Below, one piece after another: positions 33,405-46,000 of a stretch of DNA of 64,000 nt (position 1 is the stretch's first letter; every line of letters begins with the position of its first letter). The DNA comes from Alnus glutinosa (taxonomy: Eukaryota; Streptophyta; Magnoliopsida; Fagales; Betulaceae), in the NCBI RefSeq assembly GCF_958979055.1, contig NC_084893.1, forward strand, positions 29,052,487-29,116,486, given 5' to 3'. A model generated the notes under the pieces. It did not search any database. It saw only the letters and a program-made list of their open reading frames with translations, and was not told the origin of the DNA. A program made the position numbers and the translations under genes.

Positions 33405-36400
33405 CTAAAAGAAATCAAACTCTAAATAATTTTTATCAGCGGCAGAAGCAGCTTTGTCACTGGTGGACGGCATAGGGGCTGGAATTCGCTCAATCTCTAC
33501 CGGCTTCGGGATCTCTGGTGGGCTAGCACACCGAATCAAAGCCCAATTTACACCTTCGAAGAAGGGATGCTGTTTGATCTCTGTAGCTCCTCGCTTATAT
33601 GCCAACCTATTTTGTGGTTCTTTCACTAGTAAGCCTCTTATCAAATCCCTTGCTGAAAAGCTGACCAACGGTGACTCTGGGAACCGCAGTGGTTGACCCA
33701 CAACATTGAACAACGTGGCCCGGTTCCCCGATCCCTTGAAAGGAGTCTTACCAAACAAGAGCTCGTATAGAAAGATCCCAAAAGTCCACCAATCAACAGC
33801 ACTGCCATGCCCTTCACCTTTGATAATTTCAGGTGCCAAATACTCATGAGTCCCAACAAATGACATTGAGCGAGCATTGGTTGGCTCTGCAATAAGCTCT
33901 GGCAATGGACTGACTTGGTTTCCCATTTCATTCTTGGGTTTCCGGTCTTTCTTGGATTTGCTTGAAAACAGACGAGGCCCGAAACATGTCGTAGGCGCCA
34001 CACAAGATGGTTGGATACAGGAGGGCTCAATGCAAGCTGGTTGCACACAATAAACTGGGTTCCTGCGCAAGGGTTCTGACTCAAGTGCAGAAGACTTGAC
34101 TAGTGTTGGACTCACCGCGCAGCGGAGGGAAAGGTCGAAGTCAGAAAGCATTATATGTCCATCTTCCCTCACAAGGACATTTTCCGGCTTGAGGTCACGA
34201 TAAACAATTCCAAGCATGTGGAGATACTCCAGAGCAAGGAGAATCTCTGCTACGTAGAATCTGCATATTGAAGGTTAAGAGATGATAACAATGAAAATCA
34301 CAGCCAATTGTATGCAAGGCAGCAAGATTATTGGTTTGCAACTACTATGTGACACAGGACCGACGAGCGCAATTCACACAGAATTTCCTCTTGCTATGTA
34401 ATTATCTATAACGAGTATCACAAACAACCAAAGCATATTCTTGACATTGTATTAGATGTATTTGGTTTCAATGGAGGCAAAAAGCCCAAGAGAACATAGG
34501 TCAAGCACAGGTCCAAGTGACCCCAGTATCTTCATTCTTTAACAAATTTCTCAAGCCTTCAGAGGGAATTCTAGCAGAAGAAAAACTAATGGAAGCTTAC
34601 AAATCTCACTGGCAAGCCAGTAAACTTACTCCCTTCTCTATAGCTTGATCAATTTTGCATTACAAGTCAGAAGTTTACCGCAGTACACAAGCCACTTTCC
34701 AGAATGACTTATACTGAAGTCTCAAGGGGAAGGTGATTCTCAATGTGTACGGTAGCTCAGTCCAAGATTAAGGCCAGAGCTGTAGAAAAGCTTCTACAGC
34801 TTCTTCACTCTAGTTCAATACTGAATGTTTTTTTAATGGGCATTGTTTCTCATCTGAAAAAAAAAAGGTGGAAATACATAAAAGAGAAGTGGGTTCAGCT
34901 ATCTTTGAAACAGGCCAAACTAAATTAGGGTGCTAAAACTTCATCAATCAACTCCTTGAAACTGTAATCATAATTTGTTCTCTGAATTCTTCACTGAAAA
35001 GAATAACAATACAAAAGACTTGTTTTGGCCATTTAGTATGATACCACCGTAGTAACCTGTGTTATAGCTTTTCGTGTTATTTTATGCAGTAGCACATAAA
35101 TGCTTGGCCTCTTTGTACCAAGAACCCACTAACCCAAAAGTTTACCCCCCAGTTTATTCAGCCAATGATTTCATCAAATTTCTCATCATTGTGCTGTTTC
35201 ATATATATTATATCTGTTTATTGCACAAGACATCTTTAGCATTACCAAAATGCATTCCAGCAAATGTCCTATTAACTGATTAACACATTTGACAAAGCAA
35301 CTAGAAACATCTCTCCTACTGATATGGCCATTGGGAAAACCCATCATTATTATCCTCACAATTAGCCCAAGCAGCATAATGTCCTCCCTTTCATTCTCTC
35401 TAATGACTAGTGAGTTATACCGACTTCCTTGTTTGTTTCGCTCTTTCTAGTTAGTTCTCTTTGTATACTTCCTGTGTACTTAGGGGCGCCTTACGCTTTC
35501 ACTGAGATTGGTTTATTACTTATAATAAATAAATATATAAATGAAGAATTAAGCAGACTATCCAGCATCCTGGAGATGGCCATTTATTTTAGCAAATGGG
35601 ATAGTCCAGCTTGGAAGAAAAGCAAGAAAGACCCTCTGAATAAGCTATCATGTAGATAGCCAATGAATGTTAAAAAAAAATTAATTAACAGATCTTCTAG
35701 ATGTATAGGGCTTTATCATTGATTCCTATTTTATTTCAAAGACACATAACTCTAGAGCTTGTTATCACGCACATGCAGAATTGCTCCTCAATGCCGAATA
35801 TGCACAACACCTAATAAAGAAAATAAATTTTCCTCGAAATTGATACACATTAACATTTCCTAGAGATTTTACTGGAGACCCATATATATCCACCTGAAAA
35901 GATTTTGTTTGCATGAGTAGTATTTCATCATATTATAGATCAGCAAGATGAAATCAAAATTTTATTCCACAGCATGAGACTAATAGGTAGGCACTCTCAT
36001 AAAAACTGAAGGTCCAACTTCTAACAATAAGTTTGCAATAAACCAATGAAGCAAGATGGCAAAGAAATCCAAAAAAAAATAAAAATATGAAAATATGAAC
36101 CAAGACTAACACAAACAGTCAAAAGAAAAATTTATGTGCCTTGTTTGAATCATATAGATAATGTGTAGGGACAAGTTTCTTACTTTACTGCTTGTTCAGA
36201 AAAATGCTTCCCTGGTTGCCTCTGTCGAAGTGTGTGCAAGTCACCTCCTGGGCAGAACTCCATCACCAAACATGAAAACTTTTCTGTCTCAAAATGGTTA
36301 TATAAGGTCGGGAGGAAGGGATGGTCTAAAGATTGTAGTATTTCTCTTTCCGTCTGAGCCCGAAGCAGTTTTTTACGGTTTGCTAAAGACTCTTTGTCCA

Positions 36401-37142
36401 TAATCTTCAAAGCAAAATAACACTTTGTTCCAGACAACTCCGAAAGATACACGCTTCCAATATCACCACAACCCAACTTCTTAAGATGTCTAAAATGGCC
36501 CATACCCAATACACCAACTTTTGCTCGGACAGCCTGTATGGCTTCCCATCGAATGTCATTTGCCTTGTGAGGTTTGTTGATACTGCTACTTAAGGTGCTA
36601 CAAGTGCTTTCATCACTCACATCACTGCTTGTGCTACCTCTACAGATACTGCTCTTCCCACTCTCAACAAAATCAGCTCGATCACTAATTTTGGCACTCC
36701 CACTGGTCTTGGCAACACTGTTGGTTCCATCACTGACTTTAGTCGAAGCTGGGCTAACTCCATACTCCGACGTTTTCTTTTCTTGATCTGCCCCACCCTC
36801 TAGTGAACTCTTAGTCTCATTCACCGCAGGTCTTACATAAGCTGGCACATGTTTTGGCTCACCCAACGATAAACTTGAGTCTAACTTTCCAGCTAAAGAA
36901 CTGCTAGACTCCTTTTGATGAGAACTCAGCAATCTTTTTTCCTCTCTGGTTTCCACAGGAACCTGCTTCGATGTGACTTCTTGCACACTCTTGGATAATG
37001 TTCTTGGTGTAACTGGCTCCGATTTGCTAGTCTTCGTAATCTGTAAAGGTGAAGGCCTACGGAAATTTCCTTCTGTTGTTTGACTACCAATCAATTTTCT
37101 CTGTTTTTCCGGAGAAATTCTGGCACCAGATTTTGAGGCCAT
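33405..37142 (-). CDS. D6PK: D6PK-type AGCVIII protein kinase, 604 aa
   Basis: Two exons: 37142-36184 and 34260-33405 (Lys320 is split AA|A). The N-terminal 195 residues are Ser/Lys-rich and disordered. The kinase domain runs about 217-555: glycine loop [10 protein letters not shown] (223-232), catalytic Lys246 in [13 protein letters not shown] with Asp342, and DFD (360-362) in place of DFG, the mark of plant AGCVIII kinases. An insertion between DFD and the activation segment holds four to five CxxP-type repeats ([16 protein letters not shown], 391-406) and a basic patch KSKKDRKPK (421-429), which in D6PK mediate plasma-membrane attachment. The APE-type motif is LAPE (461-464). The C-terminus FDFF is the hydrophobic PDK1-docking (PIF) motif. 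D6PKs phosphorylate PIN auxin exporters at the basal plasma membrane. Synteny with TREPH1 and NOP2 favours the At5g55910 orthologue; its length is greater than the roughly 500 aa I recall for D6PK. Confidence 0.93.
35440..35535 (+). mobile_element. LINE 3'-end fragment in the D6PK intron
   Basis: Contains ctctttgtatacttcctgtg, acttaggggcgccttacgc and tttattacttat followed by an A/T-rich tail. It is the plus-strand counterpart of the LINE end at 22843 and 43355. The flanking duplication is not clear. Confidence 0.65.
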
Positions 37143-38303
37143 TGACAGAATGCGGACTTGTTAAATAGATCAGATTGAACAAACCCATCACTCAACCCCC
37201 AATTTCACCATATGACTCCCACCATTGATAGTATCGACTTTTTCCATCTCCAAGTCCACTAATAGCATAGTAAAATCTACAAGACATCAACCAAACAGAT
37301 CACCGCTGTGCAACACACTTAATATGCTTGAATCTAAGTTGTCAAATCCATACTGTAACCTAGGTCAGACTAATTAAAGGACGCTGTTTGAGCAAAAAAA
37401 AGAAACATATCAGAGAAATCGTCATGTGCAACATACATAATATGCTTGAATGAAAGTTGTCAAATTCAGACCATAACCTAGGTCACCCAAATTGAAGGAC
37501 ACTATTTGAGCAAAAACAGGAACATATCAGAGAATCACAATCATTATTTTCCCGTATATCTACATGATCCATGTATTGGATCAAAAACCCAAATTCATGC
37601 AACATCCTTTAATACAGTAGTAACGAAGTAAAAAGTCTATGCTCTAGCAGCTTAGACTTCAATTATTTACTTAACAATAAATGAAAAACTTGTTATATAA
37701 AGGGGAAAAAAAAAAAAAAGATTGCACGCAAACCCAGATCACATCTCAAACACTATCAACAGACCAACCAAGAGATAGGTTGAAAATTTACAAAATAGAA
37801 AAGCACAATCATCTACCTCAAAATGCCAACCCTTTTTCCGTGAAAAATAGAACTTTCGAGAGGAAAAATGTCATGGATCAAAGAACCATAGAAAAGTAAG
37901 AAAGACTCAATGGATTACCACAAAAATGTAGATTCTTCATAGCTCTGGATACACAACAAAGGCCGAAAGAGCAAAAGATAAGAACAAAGTAAAGAGGGAT
38001 GATACAGATCTCCAAGAACAAAGACCCACCTCTTTGGATCCAAGAACCCCACAAAGACACAGTTGCTAAAAAACAAAATAGAGTGCAAAGAGAAGCAAAA
38101 ACCCACTCAAGCAAAATTAGAGTAACCAGTTGAAAAGTAAAGAGAAAAGAAGCCCAAAAGAGTACCTCTGATAGAGTCTCAAAGATCAGAACTTTGGAGG
38201 GGTCCTTCGCTTTAGCAGAGTGGGAAAAGAGCACTCACTCTCCACTGTAGAGAGAGATAAAAGAGACCAATGTGTGAGAGAGCTCCTTCTCCTCAAATGT
38301 GTG

Positions 38304-38337
<34 letters not shown>

Positions 38338-38425
38338 AGAAAAGCTTTGAGTGTGTTAGAAAGAGTTGGGTGTCTCTGTGGGCTACCCATCCATGTAGAG
38401 AGAGAGAGAAGAGAGAGAGTCAAAG
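37143..38425 (-). promoter_or_regulatory. 5' leader of the D6PK gene, probably with a leader intron
   Basis: On the minus strand, CT-rich sequence at about 38425-38225 leads into a donor-like CAGAGgtactc at about 38165. The following kilobase up to the ATG is AT-rich and intron-like; within it a tcatgtgcaacatac...ttgaa-gaca block is repeated (about 37320-37400 and 37430-37510). I therefore infer a leader exon and intron, without being able to fix the acceptor. Confidence 0.4.
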
Positions 38426-38429
38426 TAAA

Positions 38430-41400
38430 AGTGATTTTTTTTTTATTTTTTTATTTTTTTTGGGTTCAATTATTTCCATGTATTTTGTTCCCAAACAGAA
38501 GGGTCTGAGTCAACATATGGGCCTTCAAAGGCTCCAACCTGTCCCCTCATGTTTTGTGCTTTTTGAGGTTCCCATTTAGGGCTTCAGCTTTTCTTGGAAT
38601 GACTATTATCTCCCTCTTTGTAACATAACATTTCTTTTTCTTTTTCTTTTTTTCTTTTTTTTTTGGGTCCTTGCCTAATGCCAAACATTGAGTTCTACAT
38701 AAATCGCCTACTTTTGCCTTTTTTTGTTCATGGATAATCAAGTTATGGGCAAATGGTCCATGATGGTGTTAAGTTGATAAGTGGATGATCAGGATAGACG
38801 GCCAGGATGGGTTATTGAAAGGTCAAAGAGGTGGGGTTAGCTAATTATTGGGTTAGGGTTTGGCAGCAATGATGGATAGAAATTATGCTTACTTACCATT
38901 TTTACTTTTCTTTGATAATAAGAACCAAAACCCAAATATTTATCCCATAAAGATAAAAAAAAAAAAAAAACACCAAATCCCAATTATTTATACTACCACG
39001 AGTTCTATACAAACTAACATGATAGTTTATGTAAATGTCACTCGACACAATATGAGTGAAAATAATTAAGTAACAAAATTTAACAAGTAAATTTAATTGT
39101 TTAATAATTGACGTAATAAGTGACACATTAATTTATAATAAATGTGTAAAAACTGTAGTGTCCTTAACAACGCTCATTTAAGTGTATTATCCAAAGACCT
39201 CTCAATGGTCCAATTTTTTTGAGCATAAAATATGAGTATTCCAATGTTAATTTTATATTATAATTAGTTGTTTAAGGCAGATTGGCAAAAGAGAGGAAGA
39301 TGGACATGACAATAAGAAAAAGGCTAAGGAATGAGAGAAATGTCATAGACTCGTAGCCTTGTTGGGATTTCCTCAATTGGCCTGCCTGATGAACTCTATG
39401 CTAGATTTTCCAAAACCATTTTTGGCACATTTTTTTTTTTTTTTCCCTTAATAGGATGAACCCAAGCAGACAAGGAATCAATGGAAAAATTTGTGCAGTA
39501 TCTCCTTTCAGAAGTACTTGTACAAGCCTGAAGTCAGACCAAAATTCAAGAGGAACTGGACAATTCATGTCAAATGGTCAGATTCGGGTTTCTAATAATT
39601 TGCTGTCCAGATGCAAGTAATTTTGACATTAAATACGAGATAATTTTTATGGAAGCCTTACTCTAACAGGGGACGGGCAACCGGACAGATAGGTTCCATA
39701 GAGGCTCTTTCAAATTGCTATTTAGATCCATCCGAACATCAAAATTGTTGAGAATCTCTATCCCACGTAACAACCACAAAATCCACATTAATTCTAACAA
39801 TATTTAGATGGGGTAAAATTAAATTATAGCCACTCATGTCCTTCAACAGAGTTGTGTCTGTCTAGGAATGTTTCAAAAGAAACCCAACAGCTCAATCTTT
39901 CCAAATTGATTTGATTCTTTACCTCCTTGGCAAGCATGGACAGCTTAGTTATTGCAATAATTCTCCATTTCCCACAACCTCAAATGGAAGATGAGTAGTT
40001 TTCTTAATAAATGCTGAAATCATATCTCTACTCTATGGTTGGTAACCAAATTGCTTGTTTACCTACAAAAGAAAAAGGCATCGATTTTTGGAGATATTTC
40101 TTAGTGTATATTTGCTGGAAATTCCAACTTAAGAAGTACCATTTTTATTTATTTATTTTTTTAGGTTTATTTCCAAATCAATCAAGTACATTGAAGACGC
40201 ATGGCGACAGCATCTTGACACTCTAATCATAAATACTTCAATAGCATGCAAATATTAGGCAACCAATTTGCTGGTAATTCCATAAGCATAAGCAAGTTTT
40301 ATGGAACTTAGAACTAACCCTTTGGTTTATTCACCAAGTGCGGTCAAGGATATTACAGCTTTTATTATAAGTTTCTTATAATGTGACGTGGCAATCTATA
40401 CGGTACTTATTATTTACCGCGGCAGTACTAAACAATTGAATTTACTAGTCAATTTTATTTTTTTTTCACCTATATGGCACCATATGATATGACTGTTACG
40501 TAAGTTTGTAGGAATTATAATAAGAGTTGTAATACCCCATATATTTTCCTTATCAATATATTTTTACACTAAGTTTGTTCAGATATTACATGTTTATAAA
40601 CTTTGTGTGAACAAAATCGATATTTAGGATCTGTCTGAATTTGCGATTTTAAAAATAGCAATTTGAAAACGTGCTATTTAAAAACATGATTTTTAAAAAC
40701 ACAATTAAGTATTTGAACCTTTAGTAAAATCGCAATTAGTTTTTAAAATCGCAGTTTAACCTTTAAAATTGTTCATTTTTAAAAGCTACCCTATTGCCTG
40801 CGAGTTGAAAACAATTTTTTTTTTTTAATCGTAACTTTTAGTTCCTCAATGAGACCCATTTGACCTGCATGATGGATCAACCAAATGCAAACCCTTTTAA
40901 TTTAGGCAACTTGAAGCCAGACCCCTTTAGACCTTGGTTGCCAAATGATCAGAATTCAAGGTCTAAAATATTGATAGGATTTCAATTGAAACCGAGATAT
41001 ATTCTACATATTTGGCATCAAATTCAGGACTCTGTGCTTACACTGCTGTCCTGCTTAGCATTTTAATCACAATGCCAAATTTGGTCCTTCTAAAAGTGAA
41101 AATTACTAGCTTTATCTGATATATGGTAATAACTCGTAGGGATTAGGATTGACTGCAATTAACTGACCGAATTGCAATTTGGCCAATTCGTGAATGAGAG
41201 TGTGTCGCAATGAAGCTCACATGTTTGGACAAGTAGACGCCATCGAGATAGTCAATTGTAGAGAATTCTGATCGGAAGAAAAGATAACTTAAAAGTTGTG
41301 ACTTCTCTAATATATATATATATATATATATATATTTCGAAACATTTAGAGGCTGCTTATAAACGATTAACCATGTTAGCTGATCAAGGATTCATTAGTT

Positions 41401-43072
41401 TAAGAAATATGATACAAGATAAAAACAAACTAGAGCCTATCTCTGACTTGTTTGCTCAATAGGGCTAGTGAGCTGCCAGAGAAACAGGATTCCTTTATTC
41501 CAAATCTCCAGGCTTGGCCACATGGTCATATAGACATCAATTACAAATGGAACTGTGCACTGACCAATAAATTTAAAATAAAAATAAAAATAATTCTTTT
41601 CATCAATTAAGAAATATATATGCACATTACAGAATCTTTTCCATCAAACCCTAAGCCTGTGGTGTTTATTTTAACACTGGCCATTACAGTTGTCCCAGGT
41701 GTATAAAGCTTTGTACAGTTTTATGTATGTGGCAATGTTTGATGATCTGGCAATCATTGTATAGAGATGGTACACGTGGAGCAACATGATTGGAGCAGTT
41801 AGCTCTTTTTTTACACGTGGCAAACGACTCACTGACGGGGTAGACGGAAGGAGAAATTTTACAATGTTAGAAAGCCTAATGACCAATTTTATCATTTCTG
41901 AAAAACTCAAAACACATCAATAGCAGGTGGACGAATTTTGTATTTAATCCTATATTTTAATGAGAAAGATGCTACAAGATCCAAATGAAGATCTCCACGA
42001 CAACATTCAACAACTCTGCCAATGGATCACAGGTTTTTAAGGCATATGATTTAGTTAACTCCAATAATTTGGATACAACCCCACAAAAGTTGTGTTATTG
42101 CTCTCACTAGTGGGGGTGGCTACATTTGTAATAACCCAAGATGAGCCACAACCGCAATGTAAACGGGAAAGGACAAAAATTTTCTTTTAAAAAAAAATAA
42201 AAAAAATAAAAAATCTTCAAAACCTAGTCTATTAAACTGATATTTGTCCTTAGAGTATATAATTTTCACACGCATTAAAAAAGTAGGTAAGAATTACATA
42301 CTCGGTTACGACGGTTAATATTTCAACCTAGTCTTGTTGAAATCCATTTCTCCAAGTATGCCACCTTTCCAAGACAAAAATCCTAGATGAAGCAATAGGA
42401 TTATGCTACTTTAACCATCATGACAATTGACAAGACAGAAGAGCTGGAGTCCATGCAATGAGATCTATTTGGATCCCATTATAAACTTTTCACTGACTGT
42501 GCTGAATAACCTGAGAAGCACTTGATAGGACATTCATACAAAGTATCATTCAAGCCTGCTATGCCTCAGGCTGAGCTAAAGATAACATGGTTTCGAGCAT
42601 TTATTCATTAAGGAAAGGGCATTAATTGTGCAATCTTTGTTTTCCTGCCATGATTTAAAGGATTTATGTGAGTTCCTGAGAATTGAGTGACTAAGAATTA
42701 GCTGGGGTCATGAGCCAGATGGAATCATTCTGTCTATGACTATGAAGCCCAAAGCAAAACATTCAAGTGAACACCAACACACCATAGATCATGTGTTCAC
42801 TACAATGAGTGTAAATTTTATGCCAAACATTCAAGTGACAAACACAGAGGGAACACCAACACCCCTACCCCCTCCCCCCAAACGTAAAAAAGATAAAAAG
42901 GAGGAAATTAGAATAAAATTCATGAAGATTCAAGAAATCATGAAAGATTAGCCTTTTATATTTTGATATGAATATGTCAAACATCAGTAATCAACCATGC
43001 ATAAATGTAAACTAGATCCTCTGCAGTCCTCTCTACTTCATTCTCTTTTAATTATCTGAAGAAAAAGGCATA
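38430..43072. other. Gene-free intergenic region between D6PK and RPAC1
   Basis: About 4.6 kb with no credible exon on either strand. It includes the MITE relic at 40627-40850, an (AT)n at about 41312-41334 and diffuse AT-rich repeats. The short open frames (for example 40860-41066 and 42736-42951) show no family resemblance. Confidence 0.55.
40627..40850. mobile_element. Degraded MITE copy 3 of the four-copy family
   Basis: Shares the order of motifs seen at 26574 and 50534: ctgtctgaatttgcgatttt, then aaacacaattaag, aaaatcgcaatt and aaaatcgcagtttaacc. It is more diverged, and its right end is lost or unrecognisable. Confidence 0.55.
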
Positions 43073-46000
43073 TTAAGAGAGATCAGAAATCACACTTTCA
43101 CACTTGCTTTCCAAAATCTTTACAGCTTCGGTAAATAGTACATCGGGAGGTAATGCTCCAGTTGATTCAATCGTAACTGTAGATCAAGAGGAAACAAATA
43201 AAATTTAGAACTGACCTCAGAATCTTTATACAAACAACAAATATTGAACCCAAACCCTGTCGTCTAAACTGAAAATTCAAGAACTATTTATGATTAAAAG
43301 TTGTTGGAAGTCAAACAAGTGGAATCATCATCAGTTTCAGTGCCTAAAATGATTTATTTATTTTTTGATAAGTAATAGAAGTTTTATTAAAACGCGCAAG
43401 GCGCCTCTAAGTATATTGGGAGTATACAAAGGAACAACCAAAGCCAACCAAAGAAAACAAACAAGCCCAAAAAAGCTAAACCCCAAAACCTGAAAAGAAC
43501 ACCGAAGAAGCAGACTACAAAATAAACCCAACTAAACCCACAAGGAAACAAACCCAAAACCCAAGAACAAAACACCTCAAGACCCACAAAGGTTCTGCCT
43601 AGCCTTTGGCCTAAAATGATTACTGTTATCATTGTTTCGAATGTCTGTGTGCCGAAGAAAAAAGAATAAAAAAATATTTCTAAATTGTATTTTATTGAAA
43701 CTGAAGAAAATCTAGGTGGCCCTTGTTTGGCATTGATCCAAGTTTAGCTGTAGGAGCACTTTTAAACCACCTTCATCACTTAAAAGTAAACAGTTACAGC
43801 CCTATATTCATTTTAGTTTAAAAAGTAAAAAAGAGTTGACTTGTAATGCCCAGATTTTCAAGCTTCTACAGGTAATCTGACTCCTCTCTAAAAAACAATA
43901 CACATTTTCCTCTTTTTCTTGACAAGTAATCAACAAAAAATTATTCTGAAGTTCAGGTGTTTAAAATCATGCTCTAACCAGATGAGCTTGTGGCTAAGTA
44001 GCACCTCCCCATCCGCCTTATTAGACTCATGTTCCAAGACGACACTAGTTGCTTATACTTTCTCGATCCGGCCCTCCAATACCAGGACCTTCGGCCAATA
44101 CTTCTCATTCATGACAACCCCCAACCAACTAAGGGCAAGAACTATTTTTTGATCTCTTTATCGATTTTTATTTTCCAAAAGAGAATAATTCCCATCCCAC
44201 CGCACGTCTATCAATAAGAAGTTTGGGCGATAGAAAGCCACGCTTTGAGGACCAACTAGTAGTTTAGGCCAGGTTCAAATGGTTTACCAGACCAGACCTA
44301 GCCTGTGATTTTTCTAGTTTGAAAAATAGCTTGATCGAGAGAGTCTTACTCAGATAATAAATAGCCCACTCTTTTCCGCCCATATCATCATGCTGTCCTA
44401 ATATGCATCGCATCGACGTATAAGCCACCTATAAATTTAAAAACAGGGGCCTCCCAGGCGTTGGTTTCTAATTCAGTATGTATTGCTCTAATCCAAAAGG
44501 CAAGGAGCTACATGACCCAGGGTTATACATCCAGAAAGTCCAGTGGCTACATCTAGCTATCTGAAGCTAGCTTGTCCTTATATCACCAGAATAGATAAAC
44601 TAGAGTAAGAGCTCGATCTCAAGTAATAGCAGATGAAGACGTGTCTTATTGTCCACATCTATAACAACTTTTATAAGGGAACAACCGGGAGACTATCCCC
44701 TCTCTATTCCCTCTAGTAGCTGTAGCTAGTAGCTCTCTTCTTTCCTATTAGCTAGCAGTTGCATTCCTCTAGTAGCTAGCGGGAATAACCTGGGGAACTT
44801 GCTACTTGCCTTTAATGCTGCTAGACGAAGAGCGTAGGATAAGAAAGAATATCTCTTAGGTTTTGGAAGGTAGCTTCGCTTGCTTAACTTACTGGTAGTT
44901 GCATAAGGACTCTTAGCCCAATGGGATCTTTCCGCTGTCCTATTAGCAAGATGGTTTTGCTGCTTTTTTTTTGGGGGGGGGGGGCATGTACTAGAATCCA
45001 ACTTCATGGTATAGAGCAGATGATAATTGAGGTAATTTAAAAGGGGACCACATCAACATGAATCATCTTTATTAGGGGAGACGATGCAATTTGGTTCCAA
45101 TACCATTGGTGTACCGTTTCATTATGTGAGGCATATGTGGACCCACATGGATCCCACATAGTACCCTGCATGGATGGTTCTGATCCTAGCAATCTCAGCA
45201 CTGCATTGCAGAAGATATGGCCCTATTTAAGAATGTTTAGTTGCAGGCTTCTTTCATTCGACTGAGTTACACATGAATCTTTTACACCATTAGTTAAGCA
45301 TTTTTCAGATAACTAAAAACATGGACTAAAACAACACACCTAGAACCTTGTCAAATTACGTTCTAAGAAGGATTCAAGAAGATTTCATTCTCAAGCCTCA
45401 CAACCTGCCAGAAAGCATGTTATTGGAGTACCCTACATTTAGGCAAAGCTCCGGGCCATATTTCAATTGCTTCCATCTTGAAAATAAGAAATCGGCTGTA
45501 ACTCAATGATTTCAGGCAGCAACCTGGTGGGCTGTAATCAACAACTTCCTTTGGGGTTGAATATTACTTTTCTTTTGCATTCATTAAACACTTAAGCCAC
45601 CATGGAGTCATGGACCGAATAGGTGTTACTATCCTAATATCCTGAGAAATGTCGCATTGTTGCATTTTTAATTAGTGCCTGGCAATTAACCCACCCACTA
45701 AACAGAATACTAACCCATCAGCCCCAAAGATATGGGGGTGGAGATGCCAAGTAACGCAAAATTCATAGGCACAATGTCCAGCCTAGCTCTAATTAATGCA
45801 TAAACACCACATTACTTACATATGAAATGATCCTTAACACGCCGTAATGACACGCGTTTCTCCCATTCTTCCCCTTCTCTGATGCATTCTCTACACAATG
45901 TGCAAGCTCGTGGTTGGGACACAGTTAACCTTTTTTTACCTGCCCAAGAGACAAATCGTCAATTAGGAAAGTGAGTTCTCCCAAAGAAACGGGAAAATGT

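Noticed and set aside
36574-36786. Plus-strand Leu-rich 70-codon ORF
   Set aside because: Antisense to the serine-rich N-terminal region of the D6PK kinase.
38220-38579. Arg/Glu-repeat ORF of 119 codons upstream of D6PK
   Set aside because: It translates the agagag leader repeat in the antisense direction and has no codon texture.
43387-43632. Hydrophobic 81-codon minus-strand ORF that could suggest a membrane protein
   Set aside because: It lies in the LINE 3' untranslated region between perfect target duplications.
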